This document shows positions 34,534 to 44,186 of a DNA stretch of 64,000 nucleotides, piece after piece. Position 1 is the first letter of the stretch. Every line of letters begins with the position of its first letter. The notes under the pieces are model-generated. The model had not been told where the DNA came from and searched no databases. It saw only the letters and a list, made by a program, of their open reading frames with translations. Position numbers and translations under genes: made by a program. Source of the DNA: Myxococcales bacterium 68-20 (lineage in GTDB: Bacteria; Myxococcota_A; Polyangia; Polyangiales; Polyangiaceae); assembly GCA_001899635.1 (NCBI GenBank), contig MKVQ01000009.1, positions 110,638 through 174,637 of the forward strand, written 5' to 3'.

Positions 34534-34847
34534 TCGGCGCGGAGTCTAGCCGAGGGCGCCCCCTGTTGCGCCGCAACAATCCTCCTTGACCGAGGCCGTT
34601 CTCGGGCGTAGGAACTCCCCGACCATTGTGCAATGCACCATGGTCCCCCGGAGGGAGGGAGGCGGAGCCCATGGCCATTGCGGTGTCGTACGATGCTCCT
34701 CGGACGGATCGGGGGCTCCTTGCTCCCGACCGTTTCCGGTGCCATGGCACAATCTTCCGGGAGGCGCTCGCAGTGCGAGCCGTTGCGCATCTCCTCGTGG
34801 GCGTCCCCGCCTTCGGGCTCCGCACTCGCTGAACGCTGAGGTACACC
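34534..34847. other. Divergent region between phaR and lipoprotein gene
   Basis: A 314-base control region. Besides the PhaR-like palindrome it holds an imperfect 25-base palindrome at 34621-34645 (arms GACCATTGTGCA, one mismatch) and a perfect 12-base palindrome GTGCCATGGCAC at 34739-34750, both nearer the plus-strand gene. No gene is supported inside. Confidence 0.55.
34564..34578. promoter_or_regulatory. Candidate PhaR operator upstream of phaR
   Basis: TGTTGC-GCC-GCAACA palindrome 31 bases upstream of the phaR start, sharing the GTTGC-N3-GCAAC core with the site before the phasin gene. Suggests PhaR autorepression. Confidence 0.6.
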
Positions 34848-35837
34848 GTGCGCAAAGCATCATCAGGCTTCCGAGCGACTTCCACCATTCCGCTCCTCGT
34901 GCCCGGGCTCGTCACGATCGTGTCGATCGCGGCCATCGCATGCTCGGACAGCGAGCCGAGGGCATGCCGGGTCGGAGCGGACTGCACGTCGGGGATGTGC
35001 GGTGCCGACGGCCGATGCGTCGACGGTACGGACGCGACGCCGGACTCGAGCACCGGGACCGGGCTCGACGACGGAGGCGCCGACGACGGCGAGGGCGGCC
35101 CGCACGCCGACGACGGCGGCAACCTCGCCGTCCCGGGCTGCTCGCCGAACAAGGACGGGACGATCACGCGCGAGGAGGTCCCGATCCAGGCCGGGCTGCG
35201 CGCGACGTACCGGGTCGCCGAGAACGTCGACATCTCGACCGCCGGGACGCCGCTCGCGAACGGCCGGCGCAAATGGGACCTCTCCGTCGCGCTCCCGAAC
35301 GACGCCAGCATTCTCGTCGAGACGATGCCGCTCACCGGCAAGTGGTACGCGCCGAAATTCAGCAACGCGACCTACGCCACCCAGCTCCGCAAGTCGTCCG
35401 ACCTCCTCGGCGTGTTCGAGACGACGCCAGGATCGCTCACACTCCGCGGCGTCGTCTCTCCTGCCGAGGGCCTCTACAAGACGGAGCTGACGAACAATCC
35501 CCCGGTGGCGATGCTCCAGTTCCCGCTCACCGTCGGCGCGACGTGGAACAGCGATACCACCGTGAGCGGCTTCGCCCAGGGCATCCTCTCGACGTACACC
35601 GAGAAGTACGCCGCGCAAGTCGACGCCGCAGGCGAGCTCGTCACGCCGCTCGGCACCTTCGAGGTCCAGCGCGTTCGCATCGACCTCACCAGGACGATCG
35701 GTCTCCTCGTGACGACCTCGCGGACGTACGCCTTCATCACCGAGTGTTACGGCAACATCGCGAGCATCGCGTCGAAGGACAACGAGAAGGACGTCGAGTT
35801 CACGCGCGCGGCCGAGGTTCGGAGGATCGCGCCATGA
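34848..35837 (+). CDS. Lipoprotein, paralogue of 38550-39404
   Basis: A 329-aa protein starting at a GTG; the hydrophobic signal ends IAAIAC (cysteine ~32), then a CRVGADCTSGMCGADGRC segment and an Asp/Gly-rich linker. The folded part starts CSPNKDGTITREEVPIQAGLRATYRV and includes LTGKWYAPKF and a late FITEC. The same skeleton (C-PN-DG, AATY-like, GKWYA, FPL..G..W, F.EC.G) occurs in the lipoprotein at 38550, so the two are paralogues. The function is unknown. First gene of a coupled series with 35834-35974, 35964-36938 and 36935-38518. Confidence 0.8.
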   Translation: MRKASSGFRATSTIPLLVPGLVTIVSIAAIACSDSEPRACRVGADCTSGMCGADGRCVDGTDATPDSSTGTGLDDGGADDGEGGPHADDGGNLAVPGCSPNKDGTITREEVPIQAGLRATYRVAENVDISTAGTPLANGRRKWDLSVALPNDASILVETMPLTGKWYAPKFSNATYATQLRKSSDLLGVFETTPGSLTLRGVVSPAEGLYKTELTNNPPVAMLQFPLTVGATWNSDTTVSGFAQGILSTYTEKYAAQVDAAGELVTPLGTFEVQRVRIDLTRTIGLLVTTSRTYAFITECYGNIASIASKDNEKDVEFTRAAEVRRIAP

Positions 35838-35974
35838 GCTCTCGTCGCGAACACCGGGCCGCGGGCTCACTCCATCACGGAGACGACCAGGACGAGCTGG
35901 GCTCGCCCTCGCCTCTATCGGGCCTCCAGACCTGGAACCTCGAGGCCGACGCGAGCTTCGTCGATGTTGCGTGA
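35834..35974 (+). CDS. 46-aa linking ORF in coupled operon
   Basis: ATG overlaps the stop of the preceding lipoprotein (ATGA at 35834-35837), and its own TGA (35972-35974) lies just inside the next gene, whose ATG is at 35964. The peptide starts MSSRREHRAAGSLHHGDDQ and shows no signal or family. The exact start-stop overlaps suggest it is translated, either as a small protein or as a translational bridge carrying ribosomes to the hydrolase gene. Confidence 0.45.
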   Translation: MSSRREHRAAGSLHHGDDQDELGSPSPLSGLQTWNLEADASFVDVA

Positions 35975-36938
35975 CGTCTGGTTTCTTTTCCTTTTGCTTC
36001 CCCTGCTCGCCGGCTGCCTCTCGTTCCATGGGGGCCCGATGCCGGGCGAGCCGCGGAACGCCCGCTTCGCCGAGGTGGAAGGCGCGCGCGTTCGCTACCT
36101 CGACACCGAGAGCGGCGATGCCACGACGAGGCCGGCCGGAGCGACGGAGCGCGAAGACGGCGAACCCGTCCCGGCCGTGGAGAAGCCCACGGTCGTCCTC
36201 GTCCACGGCTTTGCCTCCGCGATCGAGGCGTGGAGCCCCGTCATCCCGGCCCTCGCGAAGACGCACCGGGTGCTCGCCCTCGACCTCAAGGGCTTCGGTT
36301 GGACCGATCGTCCCGAGGGGGACTACTCGCCCGAAGCCCAGGCGCGCATCGTCCTCAAGCTCCTCGAGGTCCGCGGCGTACGGAAGGCTGCCCTTGTCGC
36401 GCACTCGTGGGGCAGCACGGTCGCGCTCGCCGCGGTGCTCGCGGCGCCCGAGCGCTTCACGAAGCTCGCTCTCTACGACGCGTGGGTCTACGAGGATCAG
36501 CTCCCGACGTTCTTCCACTGGGCACGCGCCGAAGGCGTCGGCGAGGCGCTCTTCGGGCTCTACTACAAGGAGCGAGCGGACGAGCGCATGGCGCTCGCGT
36601 TCTTCGACAAGCGCTACGTCACCGAGCGTCTCGTCGAAGAGGTCGACGCAGCGCTCGAGCGTCCGGGCACGGTCGCGGCCGCCCTCGCCGCGGTCCGTGG
36701 ACAGCGTTACGCCGAGGTCGAGGCGAAGTACCGCACGATCGACAAGCCGACGCTCCTCCTGTGGGGACGAGAGGATCTCGTCACGCCGCTCAAGTTCGGC
36801 GAGCGCCTCTCACGCGAGCTGCCCAACTCCAAGCTCGTCGTGTACCCGCGCTGCGGCCACTTCCCGATGATCGAGGCGATGGACGCCTCGACCCGCGATC
36901 TCGTCGCGTTCCTCACCGCCAAGGACGGTACGCCGTGA
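35964..36938 (+). CDS. Alpha/beta hydrolase lipoprotein
   Basis: A 324-aa serine hydrolase with a lipoprotein signal MLRDVWFLFLLLPLLAGC (cysteine 18). The fold markers are VVLVHGFASAIEAW (oxyanion), ALDLKGFGWTDRP, AHSWGS (nucleophile), WGREDLVTP (acid) and CGHFPMIE (His). This is the classical alpha/beta hydrolase order, so the catalytic triad is complete. An envelope esterase or lipase is inferred. It overlaps the next gene by four bases (GTGA). Confidence 0.88.
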   Translation: MLRDVWFLFLLLPLLAGCLSFHGGPMPGEPRNARFAEVEGARVRYLDTESGDATTRPAGATEREDGEPVPAVEKPTVVLVHGFASAIEAWSPVIPALAKTHRVLALDLKGFGWTDRPEGDYSPEAQARIVLKLLEVRGVRKAALVAHSWGSTVALAAVLAAPERFTKLALYDAWVYEDQLPTFFHWARAEGVGEALFGLYYKERADERMALAFFDKRYVTERLVEEVDAALERPGTVAAALAAVRGQRYAEVEAKYRTIDKPTLLLWGREDLVTPLKFGERLSRELPNSKLVVYPRCGHFPMIEAMDASTRDLVAFLTAKDGTP

Positions 36939-38518
36939 AGCGGCTCCTGATGTGCGCCGCAACATTCGCGGCAACCACGCTTCTTGCGCCGCACGCAAGC
37001 GCGACCGGCTTCCACGAGATGGGCCAGGATTACCGGCCACGCGACAAGACCGAGGTCGATCTGTCCGGCTACTTCCGGACGCGCGGCGAGGCGCTCTACA
37101 ACCTCGATCTCGATCGCGGGCTCACCCCTTCGGGTCAGCCGCTCTTCCCGGTCTCCCAGGCCGATCCCCGTGCGCAGACGCTGACCCACTGGGACATGCG
37201 CCTCCGCACGGACATCGCTCTCTACGCGCCCGGCTCGATGGTCGGCGTGAAGGCGCGCCTCGACGTGCTCGACAACGTCGCGCTCGGCAGCCTGCCCGAC
37301 GGTGTGCCGTCGGCGGTGACGACGCAGCGCTCGCCTGCAGACGTCATTCGCATCCGTCGCGCGTGGGGCGAGCTCCTCCTGCCGTTCGGGTTCCTCACCG
37401 CCGGCCGAATGGGAACGCACTGGGGCCTAGGCATGGTCGCAAACGGCGGCGACTGCCTCGACTGCGACAGCGCCGACGCCTCCGACCGACTCGCGTTCAT
37501 CACCCCACTCGCCGGCCACATCTGGGCACTCGCCTACGACTTCAGCGCGACCGGCCCGCTGGGCCAGCGCCCGGCTCAGAACCGCATGATCGATCTCGAG
37601 CGCACCACCAACGTGCGCACGGTCACGTTCGCGTGGCTCAACTGGAAGAGCGAGGAAGTGCGCGCGCGCCGTCGCAAAGCCGACAAGACGACGGTCGAAT
37701 ACGGCAGCTACATCACGCACCGCTGGCAGTCGAACGACATCCCGGGCACGTACCTCCCGACCGCGCAGCCGATCGATCCATTCGCGAACGGCGGCGCCGG
37801 CATCATGGCCCGCGGCTACCGCGCGAGCGCAATCGACGGCTGGTTCAAGCTCACATTCCCGTGGGCGCGGATCGAGGCCGAGGCCGCGCTCCTCACCGCG
37901 ACCGTCGATCAGGGGTCGCTCGTCCCCGGCGTGCTCCTTCGCGAGCCGATCAAGAGCCGACAGCTCGGCGCGGTGCTCCAGAGCGACTTCGGCGCACCGG
38001 AGAGCCGGTTCTCCGCCGGTCTCGATGCCGGCTACGCGAGCGGCGATCCCGCGCCCGGCTTCGGCGTGGTCCAGCGGCCCGGCGCGGCGGCGCCTCGGCC
38101 CGGCGATCTCGACGGACCACAGGCGAATCCCCGCCGCGACAACCGCGTCGACAACTTCCGCTTCCATTCCGACTACCGCGTCGACCGCATCCTCTTCCGC
38201 GAGGTCCTCGGCGCGGTGACGGACGCCGTCTATGCCCGACCACACGCGCGTGTGACCATCGCGTCGGCGAAGAGCGCTCAGGTCTCCGCGCACGCTGCGG
38301 TGATCGCGTCGTCCGCCGTCCAGAAGACTTCGACGCCGTCCGGCAAGGCACCACTCGGCATCGAGATCGATCCCTCGCTCGTGTTCGAGACCAAGGCGTT
38401 CCTCGCCGCGCTCGATTACGCCGTTCTGTTCCCGCTCGAGGGGTTCGACAACACCGTCGCGAACCTGTCGGCCAAACCCGCGCAGCTCGTTCGCCTCCGC
38501 CTCAACTACCTCTTCTGA
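36935..38518 (+). CDS. TIGR04551-like outer-membrane beta-barrel protein
   Basis: A 527-aa exported protein starting at a GTG that overlaps the hydrolase stop; signal MKRLLMCAATFAATTLLAPHASA. The mature N-terminus DLSGYFRTRGEALYNLDLDRGLTP and the WDMRLRTDIALYAPGSMVGVKARLDVLDN stretch (in two parts) match the myxobacterial TIGR04551 family as I know it. Alternating strands with aromatic girdles, ending in RLRLNYLF, indicate an outer-membrane barrel of ~16 or more strands. Function unknown. Co-translated with the hydrolase lipoprotein. Confidence 0.82.
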   Translation: MKRLLMCAATFAATTLLAPHASATGFHEMGQDYRPRDKTEVDLSGYFRTRGEALYNLDLDRGLTPSGQPLFPVSQADPRAQTLTHWDMRLRTDIALYAPGSMVGVKARLDVLDNVALGSLPDGVPSAVTTQRSPADVIRIRRAWGELLLPFGFLTAGRMGTHWGLGMVANGGDCLDCDSADASDRLAFITPLAGHIWALAYDFSATGPLGQRPAQNRMIDLERTTNVRTVTFAWLNWKSEEVRARRRKADKTTVEYGSYITHRWQSNDIPGTYLPTAQPIDPFANGGAGIMARGYRASAIDGWFKLTFPWARIEAEAALLTATVDQGSLVPGVLLREPIKSRQLGAVLQSDFGAPESRFSAGLDAGYASGDPAPGFGVVQRPGAAAPRPGDLDGPQANPRRDNRVDNFRFHSDYRVDRILFREVLGAVTDAVYARPHARVTIASAKSAQVSAHAAVIASSAVQKTSTPSGKAPLGIEIDPSLVFETKAFLAALDYAVLFPLEGFDNTVANLSAKPAQLVRLRLNYLF

Positions 38519-38549
38519 TCGATCGCAGCCCGCACCTCACGAAGTCCCG

Positions 38550-39404
38550 ATGCGCCACCTCTCCTTCTTCGCTCTGATCGGCTCGGCTCTCCTCGTCGTC
38601 GCTGCCTGCGGCGAGAACGAGACACCGCCGCCCGCCAAGAGCGCATACGTGTCCGCAGAGCCGGCGCCGCTGCCGTGCGTGCCGAACCTCGACGGAAAGA
38701 TCGAAGCGCGCGAGCTCGCACCGCAGCTGGGAATCCCGGCGACGTACCTCGTCTCGCCCGCCGGGAAGGAGCGCACCGTCGACCTCGTCGGCACGGAGCG
38801 CGACGGCAAGCGGACATGGGACCTCGGGGTCGACTTCGCGGACGATCAGGTCGCCCAGCTCTCGGCGCAGACGCTCGAGGGCAAGTGGTACGCATCCGAG
38901 TTCGCCGGGCTCACGAACGCGATCGTGACGGCGATCGACGCGGGCGGCCTCACCGAGGGCATCTACACCCACGACGAGAAGGCATTCTCGCTCCACGGCG
39001 TCGCGTCCGCGTCGCCGGACGGCCCGAACAAGACGCTCCTGAGGTACGACCCGCCGATCGCGCTCTTCCGGTTCCCGCTCGCCCCCGGCATGGCTTGGTC
39101 CACGACCGGCGAGGTCAAGAACGGCACGTTCCGTGGCCTGCCGTACGCGGGACGCGACACCTACGAGATCAAGGTCGACGCCGCGGGTGAGGTCGCGCTC
39201 CCCGACTTCACGGTGACGCAGGCGCTTCGCGTGAAGACGAAGGTGACGATCGTGCCCGCCGCGGGCCAGGTGACGACGCAGCGCCAGACAAGTTTCCTGT
39301 TCGAGTGTCTCGGTGAGGTCGTCCGCGCGACGAGCAAGCTCGAGGAACCCGACGAGAACTTCGGCACGGCGACCGAGCTCCGGAGGCTCGGGCTCGCCCC
39401 CTGA
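38550..39404 (+). CDS. Lipoprotein, paralogue of 34848-35837
   Basis: A 284-aa protein: signal [20 protein letters not shown] (cysteine 20), short linker, then [36 protein letters not shown], a FPL..GMAW block and FLFECLGE. The order and spacing of these blocks follow the lipoprotein at 34848. It begins 31 bases after the TIGR04551-like gene and probably belongs to the same transcript. No enzymatic motif; function unknown. Confidence 0.8.
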   Translation: MRHLSFFALIGSALLVVAACGENETPPPAKSAYVSAEPAPLPCVPNLDGKIEARELAPQLGIPATYLVSPAGKERTVDLVGTERDGKRTWDLGVDFADDQVAQLSAQTLEGKWYASEFAGLTNAIVTAIDAGGLTEGIYTHDEKAFSLHGVASASPDGPNKTLLRYDPPIALFRFPLAPGMAWSTTGEVKNGTFRGLPYAGRDTYEIKVDAAGEVALPDFTVTQALRVKTKVTIVPAAGQVTTQRQTSFLFECLGEVVRATSKLEEPDENFGTATELRRLGLAP

Positions 39405-39479
39405 CACGATCGGCCGTCCGCCGACGGAAGAGCGAAAACGACGAACGGCCGATGCGGCCGGTGCAACGAGGAGACCCCG

Positions 39480-39779
39480 ATGATCTGGGACCTGTGGAAG
39501 AAGGGCTTTTACGCCTGGGAAGACGCGACCGCGAAGTACCTCGAGCACTGGCTGAAGAGCCCTCTGCTCATCGGACCGGCCGGCATGATGCTCGGCGGCG
39601 CGATGAAGGCGAAGGCCGCCTACGACAAGACCGCGTCGAGCTGGGTCGGGAGCCTCGGCCTCGCGACGAAGCGCGATCAGGAGCGCGCGCTCCATGTCTT
39701 GAACCAGCTCGAGAGCCGCATGATCGACCTCGAGGAGCGCCTCGCCGAGCTGAAGAGGAAGGAAAGCGACCGTCCCTGA
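39480..39779 (+). CDS. Phasin/PhaE-like small helical protein
   Basis: A 99-aa protein: [25 protein letters not shown] followed (in shorter blocks) by [21 protein letters not shown] and a C-terminal coiled coil [21 protein letters not shown]. It resembles small poly-granule-associated or PhaE-like proteins that partner class III PHA synthases. Upstream ribosome site GAGGAG. The acyl-CoA ligase and PhaC-like genes downstream support a PHA role. Confidence 0.6.
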   Translation: MIWDLWKKGFYAWEDATAKYLEHWLKSPLLIGPAGMMLGGAMKAKAAYDKTASSWVGSLGLATKRDQERALHVLNQLESRMIDLEERLAELKRKESDRP

Positions 39780-39943
39780 CGGAGCGAGGGGACGAGTCGG
39801 ACGGGACGAGGTCCAGCACGCTGGGCGTGGTTCCGGGAGGACCAGGACGAGTCGGCGAAGGCCGACGCGAACTTGGGGCTCACGCCCCAACCACCCGCAG
39901 AGGTGGGCCTTCGGCCCGCGTTGAATCGAAGCAGGAGCAGCTC

Positions 39944-41704
39944 ATGGACGTCACGCCTTACCTCGACCTGAAGATCGCACCGCGCGCCGTGTTCGACGCG
40001 CTCGCCGAGCGGAAGACGCGCGTCCGCTTCATGGTGCCGATCCCGGGAACGAACGACTGGCGGGCAGTCACTTGGGGCGCGTTCGCGGATCAGATCCGCG
40101 AGCTCGCGCTGTTCCTCACGACGGTGACGAAGAGCGGCGACCGTGCGGCGGTCTATGCGCCGAACCGCGTGGAGTGGGCGAGCGCAGCCCTCGCGATCCA
40201 GGCGACCGGCGGCGTGATGGTGCCGGTGTACCCTGCCTCCACCGCCGATCAGCTCGGGTACGTCGCCTCGCACTCGGACGCGAAGGTGATCTTCGTCGAC
40301 ACACCGGCGCTCCTCGGGCGCATCTTCGAGGCGTGGCCGGCGCTCGGCGCCGTCGAGCGCGTGGTCCTCCTCGACGACACGGTCGACGCCGCACGCGTCC
40401 ACGAGTCGCTCCGCAGCAAGGGCGTGGTCGTTCCCTTGTTCGAAGAGGTGGCTCGCAAGATCGTCACGCTCTCGGCCGCACGCGACATCGGCGCCGCGAA
40501 GGACCGCGAGGATCCGAAGGCGTTCGAGCGCACGATGAACGCCGTGTCGCTCGACCAGTACGGCGTGATGCTCTACACGAGCGGCACCTCGGGCAACCCG
40601 AAGGGCGTCCCGCTCACGCACAAGAACGTCGCCTCCAACGGCAGCGATTGGCTCAAATGCCTCGCGCCGCTGCTCGACGAGGGCGCGATCGACCTGCTGT
40701 GGCTCCCGATGAGCCACATCTTCGGCTTCGGTGAGATGTGCATCGGCAATGCCCTCGGCTGGACGTCGTACCTCTCCGATCCGGCGACGTGCTTGAACCG
40801 CCTCCCCGAGGTGAAGCCGTCCGTCTTCTTCAGCGTCCCCTCCCACTGGGAGAAGCTCGCCGTGCAGGCGATGCACGAGGCCACTCCCGAGGCGCGGCTC
40901 GCGAAGTACAAGGCGACGACAGGCGGACGTCTCCGCTTCTGCCTCTCCGGCGGCGCGGGACTGAAGCGCGAGGTGAAGGACTTCTTCTACTCGTGCGGCC
41001 TCCTCCTCGTGGAGGGCTACGGCCTGACCGAGAGCTCGCCCACGCTGACGATGAACCGCCCGGACTCGTTTCGCTTCGACTCCGTCGGCAAGGCATTCCC
41101 GTCGGTCGAGCTGCGCCTCGCGGCGGACGGCGAGATCCTGGCCCGCGGCCCGAACGTCTTCGCCGGCTACCACAAGGATCCGGATGCGACGCGAGAGGCC
41201 TTCACGGAGGACGGGTGGTTGAAGACCGGCGACGTGGGGCGCTTCACCGAGGACGGGTTCCTCCAGATCATCGACCGCAAGAAGGACATCCTCGTCACCG
41301 CTGGCGGCAAGAACATCCCGCCGGCGAACATCGAGCTCCGCTTCCGCGACGATCCGTTCATCGCGCACGTCGTCGTCTACGGCGAATCGAAGAAGTTCCT
41401 CGTCGCCGGCGTGTGGCTGAACGAGGACGCCGTGCAGGCATCGCTCCGCGACGTCACCGCCGACGGACGCGAGGCCGCGAAGCGCGCGCTCGTGCAGAAG
41501 CGCATCGACCAGGTGAACACCCAGCTCGCGAGCTACGAGACGATCAAGAAATTCGCGATCGTCGACGAGCCGCTGACAGTCGAAGCCGAGCTGCTCACGC
41601 CGTCGCTCAAGCTCCGTCGCAAGAAGGTCTACGATCGCTTCCGCGACCTCTTCGAGGGTCTCTACGACGACACGGGCTCGCCGGCACCGGCGGCCAGGGC
41701 CTGA
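39944..41704 (+). CDS. Acyl-CoA synthetase (AMP-binding family)
   Basis: A 586-aa adenylate-forming ligase. Motifs: [18 protein letters not shown], the [15 protein letters not shown] region, [11 protein letters not shown] and [18 protein letters not shown], with the C-terminal lid Lys in KLRRKKV. It converts a fatty acid to acyl-CoA; located between a phasin-like gene and a PhaC-like gene it could supply precursors for polymer synthesis or recycle released acids. The start ATG at 39944 follows AGCAGGAGCAG. Confidence 0.92.
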   Translation: MDVTPYLDLKIAPRAVFDALAERKTRVRFMVPIPGTNDWRAVTWGAFADQIRELALFLTTVTKSGDRAAVYAPNRVEWASAALAIQATGGVMVPVYPASTADQLGYVASHSDAKVIFVDTPALLGRIFEAWPALGAVERVVLLDDTVDAARVHESLRSKGVVVPLFEEVARKIVTLSAARDIGAAKDREDPKAFERTMNAVSLDQYGVMLYTSGTSGNPKGVPLTHKNVASNGSDWLKCLAPLLDEGAIDLLWLPMSHIFGFGEMCIGNALGWTSYLSDPATCLNRLPEVKPSVFFSVPSHWEKLAVQAMHEATPEARLAKYKATTGGRLRFCLSGGAGLKREVKDFFYSCGLLLVEGYGLTESSPTLTMNRPDSFRFDSVGKAFPSVELRLAADGEILARGPNVFAGYHKDPDATREAFTEDGWLKTGDVGRFTEDGFLQIIDRKKDILVTAGGKNIPPANIELRFRDDPFIAHVVVYGESKKFLVAGVWLNEDAVQASLRDVTADGREAAKRALVQKRIDQVNTQLASYETIKKFAIVDEPLTVEAELLTPSLKLRRKKVYDRFRDLFEGLYDDTGSPAPAARA

Positions 41705-41769
41705 GCGACCTCGCTGCGCTATACCATTCTCTCTCGGGGCAGGAGCTGCCTCCACCACGACGGTCGACC

Positions 41770-42912
41770 ATGAAGCGCCTCAAGAACCTCGCCTCGCTCA
41801 TCACGCGGCCGCGGCCTCCCGTCGGCACCACGCCGGCGGACGTCGTGCATCGCGAGAACAAGTGGCGCCTCCTCAGGTATCGCCCGGCCGCCGGCCAGAC
41901 GCGCAGGTTCCAGACGCCGGTGCTGCTCGTACCGTCGCTGATCAATCGCCACTACGTGATGGACTTGCTCCCCGGCAAGAGCATGGCGGAGGACCTCGTC
42001 GCGGCGGGCCACGACGTCTACTGCATCGACTGGGGTACTCCCGGCGACGAGGATCGCTTCGTCACGTTCGACGACGTCTGTGACAAGTACCTCGGGCGCG
42101 CGGTCCGCTTCGTTGCGCGCACGTCTCCGCGCAACCAGACGCACGTCCTCGGCTACTGCCTCGGCGGGACGCTCGCGACGATCCACGCCGCCGCGAGGCC
42201 GGAGCACGTCGCCTCCCTCCTGCTCCTCGCCGCACCGGTCTCCTTCGCCGACGACGGCCCGCTCGCCGCGTGGACGCGGAGCCCGCAGTTCGACGTCGGC
42301 TCGATCGTCCAGGGCTTCGGCAACGTCCCGTGGCAGCTCATGCAGAGCGCTTTCCACATGCTCCGGCCGACGCTCACGATGGCGAAGGCCGTCGGCGTGA
42401 TCGATCGCGCCGCGAACGACGAGTTCCTCGACGGTTTCCTCGCGATCGAGACGTGGGGCAACGACAACGTCTCGTTCCCGGGCGAGTGTTACAAGCAGTA
42501 CATCGAGCAGCTCTATCGCGGTGACGCGCTGATGCACGGCTCCTTTGCGCTCTCCGGCATCCCGGCGCGCCTCGAGAACATCGCGTGTCCCGTGAGCTGC
42601 GTCGTCTTCGAGCACGACAACATCGTGCCCTGGCAGAGCGCTGCGGTGCTCGTCGATCGCGTCGCGTCGAAGGACAAGGCCCTGCACAAGCTCCCCGGCG
42701 GTCACGTCGGTGCCGTCGTCTCGAGGGCCGCGCAGAAGAAGCTGTGGCCGATGATGAGCGCATTCTGGGCCGAGCGTGACGGCGCGCTGGAGCCGAAGCG
42801 CTCCCCGGATCCGAAGAGCGCTCCGCCCACCGCGCCGTCGTCTCCTCGCCCGAAGCCCGCTCGCGCGACCAAGTCTGCGCGCACGAAGACGAAGGCCGCA
42901 GCGACCGGATGA
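41770..42912 (+). CDS. phaC: PHA synthase-like alpha/beta hydrolase (PhaC, class III-like)
   Basis: A 380-aa protein of the PhaC family: the lipase-like box GYCLGG carries the catalytic Cys, and WGTPGDEDRFVTFDDVCDKYL, FEHDNIVPW (Asp) and GGHVGAVV (His) complete the triad. It polymerises hydroxyacyl-CoA into PHA; class III enzymes of this length need a PhaE-type partner, for which the small protein at 39480 is a candidate. Lys/Pro/Ala-rich C-terminal tail (~45 residues) is atypical and could mediate granule or DNA contacts. Confidence 0.85.
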   Translation: MKRLKNLASLITRPRPPVGTTPADVVHRENKWRLLRYRPAAGQTRRFQTPVLLVPSLINRHYVMDLLPGKSMAEDLVAAGHDVYCIDWGTPGDEDRFVTFDDVCDKYLGRAVRFVARTSPRNQTHVLGYCLGGTLATIHAAARPEHVASLLLLAAPVSFADDGPLAAWTRSPQFDVGSIVQGFGNVPWQLMQSAFHMLRPTLTMAKAVGVIDRAANDEFLDGFLAIETWGNDNVSFPGECYKQYIEQLYRGDALMHGSFALSGIPARLENIACPVSCVVFEHDNIVPWQSAAVLVDRVASKDKALHKLPGGHVGAVVSRAAQKKLWPMMSAFWAERDGALEPKRSPDPKSAPPTAPSSPRPKPARATKSARTKTKAAATG

Positions 42913-43188
42913 CACCACCGCGCGCGCGAGCTGCGCGTTTGCGACCGCCATCAGGCGCGGGCTCCTGCCTCGTCGATCGGATGGTCGCGCGAAGCGAAGA
43001 CGCGCTCGGCGTGATCGTGATTCGCGTAACTCGGAGGAGTCGGTGCAGGAACGCCTCGATGCTTCCTCGATCGTGGCGAGATCGCCCTCTCGACGAGCGT
43101 GAGGACGACGACTTAGCGCGGCGCGCGAGCTGCAATGGCGCGCCCCGCGAACCTGCCGCTCACGTGGCGGGGAATCTCGGAGGACACG

Positions 43189-43413
43189 ATGAACTGGGAA
43201 CGCGTCGAAGGTCAGTGGCATCAGCTGAAGGGCGAGCTCAAGCAGAAGTGGGCGAAGCTCACGGACGACGATCTCAAACACGTGGGGGGCAAGAGGGAGC
43301 AGCTGATCGGCAAGCTCCAGGAGCGCTACGGCGTGATGAAGGAGGAGGCCGAGCGCCAGGTCAACGAGTGGGTCGCGAAGCTCGACTCCCGGACGCCGAA
43401 CCGCTCGCACTGA
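43189..43413 (+). CDS. CsbD family stress protein
   Basis: A 74-aa CsbD-like protein: MNWERVEGQWHQLKGELKQKW and LTDDDLKHVGGKREQLIGKLQ are the family's characteristic two helices. CsbD proteins are general-stress induced with unknown molecular role. Preceded by GGAGGA as ribosome site; an upstream in-frame ATG would add 18 residues unlike the family. Confidence 0.9.
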   Translation: MNWERVEGQWHQLKGELKQKWAKLTDDDLKHVGGKREQLIGKLQERYGVMKEEAERQVNEWVAKLDSRTPNRSH

Positions 43414-43574
43414 TAGAGGCTCCATGATTGACGAGGCCGGCGGCTCTTCGGACCGCCGCGCCTCGACAACGTGCAGCTGCGCGACGACGAACTGCGGCCA
43501 AGCCCCGACGACAGCCGCACGCCGAGCCACATGGGCTTCGTAGGCGCCTGACCTCGGGGTAGGATCGCCGGCCG

Positions 43575-44159
43575 ATGGCCTCGCTGCGACTCGCTGCTCT
43601 ACCGATCCTCGCCCTTCTCTTCGCCTCTGCCCTCCACGGCTGCGCGGACGGGCCGGCGAACGAGACCTCCTCAGACGCAGGCACGAGCGACGGCTCTCGA
43701 TCGAAGGACGGCAGCGGAGGCGCGACCGACGACGACCCGACGGAGACGGACGCCTCGACGACCGAGGACGACTCCGGCAAGGGCAACGACAGCGGCACGT
43801 GCACGGGCCCGATCGTCACCACACCGGGCGAAACGTGCGTCGGCTTTGGCGCGAAGGCCGAGACCTGCGATCCCGCGTGTGAGCAGCCCTACGGCTACGT
43901 CTGCTTCGACGGCGCGCCACCAGGCTTCACCGGCTGCCGCAAGGTGACCGAGAGCGCATTCGGTCAGACTTATTGCTGTCCGAAGAACGACTGCGTGGCC
44001 CAGCCCGACCAGGACACCATGTGCAGCGGCGTCGCTGGCAAGCCGCACCGCTTCCAGTGCCCTCCCAACGGCAACGGCGGCCACGTCGCCCCGCCCTCGG
44101 GTTGCGAGGAGAAGGGCTCCGGCGGAAGCGACGTCGAGAAGTTCTACTGCTGCCCGTGA
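43575..44159 (+). CDS. Cysteine-rich lipoprotein
   Basis: A 194-aa protein with signal ending ASALHGC (cysteine ~22) and a long Asp/Ser/Gly/Thr linker, followed by a disulfide-rich domain with TCDPACEQPYGYVCFDG and two YCCP repeats near 136 and the very C-terminus. The terminal CCP suggests a compact knotted fold. No family recognised; probably displayed on the cell surface. Convergent with the vWA lipoprotein, 27 bases apart. Confidence 0.75.
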   Translation: MASLRLAALPILALLFASALHGCADGPANETSSDAGTSDGSRSKDGSGGATDDDPTETDASTTEDDSGKGNDSGTCTGPIVTTPGETCVGFGAKAETCDPACEQPYGYVCFDGAPPGFTGCRKVTESAFGQTYCCPKNDCVAQPDQDTMCSGVAGKPHRFQCPPNGNGGHVAPPSGCEEKGSGGSDVEKFYCCP

Positions 44160-44186
44160 ACGCTCTCGTTGTGTGAGTGCCCCGGG

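Noticed and set aside
41770..42912. PhaC-like gene as an ordinary lipase
   Set aside because: The box GYCLGG has Cys in place of Ser as nucleophile, and phaR and phasin genes are close by, so PHA synthase fits better.
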